5,181 bases of DNA from Oscillospiraceae bacterium. GTDB taxonomy: Bacteria > Bacillota > Clostridia > Oscillospirales > Acutalibacteraceae. Under the pieces are notes generated by a model that saw only the letters and a list, made by a program, of their open reading frames with translations, had not been told where the DNA came from and ran no database searches. The DNA lies in the NCBI GenBank assembly GCA_009786735.1, contig WQRM01000115.1, positions 1-5,181 on the forward strand, in the 5' to 3' direction. Numbering within the stretch: the first letter of the stretch is position 1; each line of letters begins with the position of its first letter. This document shows positions 4,470-5,181 of the stretch, piece after piece. The translations under genes were made by a program, and so were the position numbers.

Positions 4470-4769
4470 TTATTTGCTGCTTTTGCTGTTGCTTGCGCTA
4501 GATTTTTTTGCGTTGCTGCCGCTGGCGAGGGTTTTGGCAGCTTTGCTCTTCGCTGCAGCCGAACTGCTGTTGCTGGCAAGGTTCTTGGCAGCTGCAGATT
4601 TAGTCATGCTGCTGCTGTTGCTTGCGCTTGATTTTTTGGCGTTGCTGGCGTTTTTGTTGCCGGCTGCCAAGTTCTTTGCGGCTTTGCTGCGTTGTGCGGC
4701 AGTGCTGGAGTTGCTGGCCATGGTTTTGGCCGCTGCGGATTTGGTTTGCTTACTGTTGCTACTAGGCAT
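4470..4769 (-). CDS. Small basic Ala/Ser/Lys/Asn-rich repeat protein
   Basis: The 99-residue product is low in complexity and strongly basic: 17 Lys, 1 Arg, and no Asp or Glu. It consists of two diverged tandem copies, residues about 9-54 and 56-97, each running TKSAAAK, AS-NSS, SKAAK, LA-G, then NAKKSSASNS. The second copy is a few residues shorter. No hydrophobic stretch, Cys or enzyme motif is present. The composition recalls histone-H1-like DNA-condensing proteins and, more loosely, gamma-type small acid-soluble spore proteins, though the latter are richer in Gln. Nucleic-acid binding is inferred from charge alone. The gene is real: CAGGAGTG ends seven bases before the ATG, and the stop abuts a strong terminator. 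The hydrophobic Leu/Ala-rich frame on the opposite strand is its shadow. Confidence 0.82.
   Translation of the reverse strand: MPSSNSKQTKSAAAKTMASNSSTAAQRSKAAKNLAAGNKNASNAKKSSASNSSSMTKSAAAKNLASNSSSAAAKSKAAKTLASGSNAKKSSASNSKSSK
4479..4745 (-). repeat. Internal tandem duplication (two copies of about 126-138 bp)
   Basis: In minus-strand order copy 1 is about 4745-4608 and copy 2 about 4604-4479. Protein-level similarity is high, with most differences being single substitutions plus a three-residue gap (KNA near residues 39-41). The DNA has diverged enough that the copies are not identical. Confidence 0.7.
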
Positions 4770-4776
4770 CGTGATT

Positions 4777-4783
4777 CACTCCT
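4777..4783 (-). promoter_or_regulatory. RBS of the basic repeat protein
   Basis: The minus strand reads AGGAGTG seven bases before the ATG at 4769, which fixes the start at MPSSNSK. Confidence 0.8.
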
Positions 4784-4818
4784 GTTGATTTTTGTTATTA
4801 CTTCGATTTGATGAAGCA

Positions 4819-4846
4819 TTCATAGTGTGGGCTGTTCTGCGGTAAA
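4819..4846 (-). promoter_or_regulatory. Weak candidate promoter for the basic repeat protein
   Basis: TTTACC (4841-4846) and TATGAA (4819-4824), separated by 16 bases, each match four of six consensus bases. The poor match contrasts with the strong promoters elsewhere in the window and leaves room for an activator or an alternative sigma factor. I could not identify a clear sporulation-type promoter. Confidence 0.25.
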
Positions 4847-4862
4847 TAGTCATTGAAAAATA

Positions 4863-4891
4863 TTGACAACGCGCCCAAAATGAGGTATAAT
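4863..4891 (+). promoter_or_regulatory. Perfect-consensus sigma-A promoter of the phosphatidyltransferase gene
   Basis: TTGACA (4863-4868), a 17-base spacer and TATAAT (4886-4891). Both boxes and the spacing are at the consensus optimum, implying strong constitutive expression. It diverges from the basic-protein gene. Confidence 0.93.
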
Positions 4892-4916
4892 AATGGGGTA
4901 GAGAGAGGGGATTGAT

Positions 4917-5181
4917 ATGAAAATCATCAAGCATGTACCCAACACATTGTCTGTGCTGCGCATCTTTTTGGCGGTATTCATGTGCTTTCTGGCATGGCGC
5001 GGTCACACATGGTGGTTTTTGGCTGTGTTCTTCTTGGTTGGCGCAACGGACTTTTGGGACGGCTTTATCGCCCGCAAGTTCAAGGTGGAAAGCAAGCTGG
5101 GCTCGCAGCTGGACTTGCTCGGTGACGCTGCCATGCTCATCGGCGGGGTTGCCAGCATTGTGTTGGCGTGGGTGAGCGGTC
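4917..5181 (+). CDS. CDP-alcohol phosphatidyltransferase, PgsA-like, N-terminal 88 residues (cut by window edge)
   Basis: The family transfers a phosphatidyl group from CDP-diacylglycerol to an alcohol such as glycerol-3-phosphate, at the cytoplasmic membrane, to make phospholipids. The full signature D-x2-DG-x2-AR-x8-G-x3-D-x3-D is present: Asp45, Asp48-Gly49, Ala52-Arg53, Gly62, Asp66 and Asp70. These residues bind metal and the CDP group. The start VPNTLSVLRIFLAV is typical of PgsA-type enzymes, and two membrane segments (about 11-26 and 31-44) precede the motif. AGAGGGG lies six bases upstream of the ATG. Phosphatidylglycerophosphate synthase is the most likely member, but cardiolipin synthase or another alcohol substrate cannot be excluded with more than half the protein outside the window. 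Confidence 0.92.
   Translation, partial: MKIIKHVPNTLSVLRIFLAVFMCFLAWRGHTWWFLAVFFLVGATDFWDGFIARKFKVESKLGSQLDLLGDAAMLIGGVASIVLAWVSG

Noticed and set aside
4348..4788. Plus-strand Leu/Ala-rich hydrophobic frame that looks like a multi-pass membrane protein
   Set aside because: It is the complement of the Ala/Ser/Lys repeat gene, runs through the bidirectional terminator and overlaps the acyltransferase end, with no ribosome binding site.

Overview
The window looks like a chromosomal segment of a fairly GC-rich member of the Bacillota, most likely a gut-type clostridium (Oscillospiraceae-like). This is an inference. It rests on near-consensus sigma-A promoters, strong purine-rich Shine-Dalgarno sites, a yybP-ykoY riboswitch with terminator control, and hairpin-rich intergenic repeats of a kind I associate with such genomes. 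No taxonomic marker gene is present.

Layout, left to right. (1) 1-840, minus strand: the N-terminal 280 residues of mannonate dehydratase (UxuA), running off the left edge, with its own RBS and promoter (874-902). (2) 843-1298: a gene-free stretch packed with hairpins and dispersed repeats. (3) 1299-2192, minus strand: a radical SAM protein of the SplB/COG1533 type. Its promoter sits so close to the ATG that the mRNA is probably leaderless. The gene is bracketed by two inverted copies of a composite repeat (991-1124 and 2251-2410). (4) 2452-2626, plus strand: a sigma-A promoter, a yybP-ykoY (manganese) riboswitch aptamer, and an overlapping terminator hairpin that competes with aptamer helix P1. 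(5) 2700-3353: a 217-residue secreted or membrane protein that I do not recognise, with a Tyr/Asp/Cys-rich segment after its signal peptide, an Ig-like middle and two membrane segments. (6) 3512-4417: a stand-alone 2-oxoacid dehydrogenase E2-type acyltransferase catalytic domain. It ends at a hairpin terminator (4435-4465) shared with the convergent gene. (7) 4470-4769, minus strand: a 99-residue Ala/Ser/Lys/Asn-rich, strongly basic repeat protein with no acidic residues. (8) 4917-5181, plus strand: the start of a CDP-alcohol phosphatidyltransferase (PgsA-like) behind a perfect-consensus promoter.

The genes do not form one pathway. Most are separate transcription units with their own promoters or terminators: hexuronate catabolism, a radical SAM enzyme, a metal-responsive envelope protein, an acyltransferase, a nucleic-acid-binding-type basic protein and phospholipid synthesis. 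The most interesting unit is 2452-3353, where a manganese-type riboswitch controls an envelope protein unlike the Mn exporters usually found downstream of this RNA. The acyltransferase gene follows with only a weak candidate terminator between, so it could receive some read-through from the same riboswitch.
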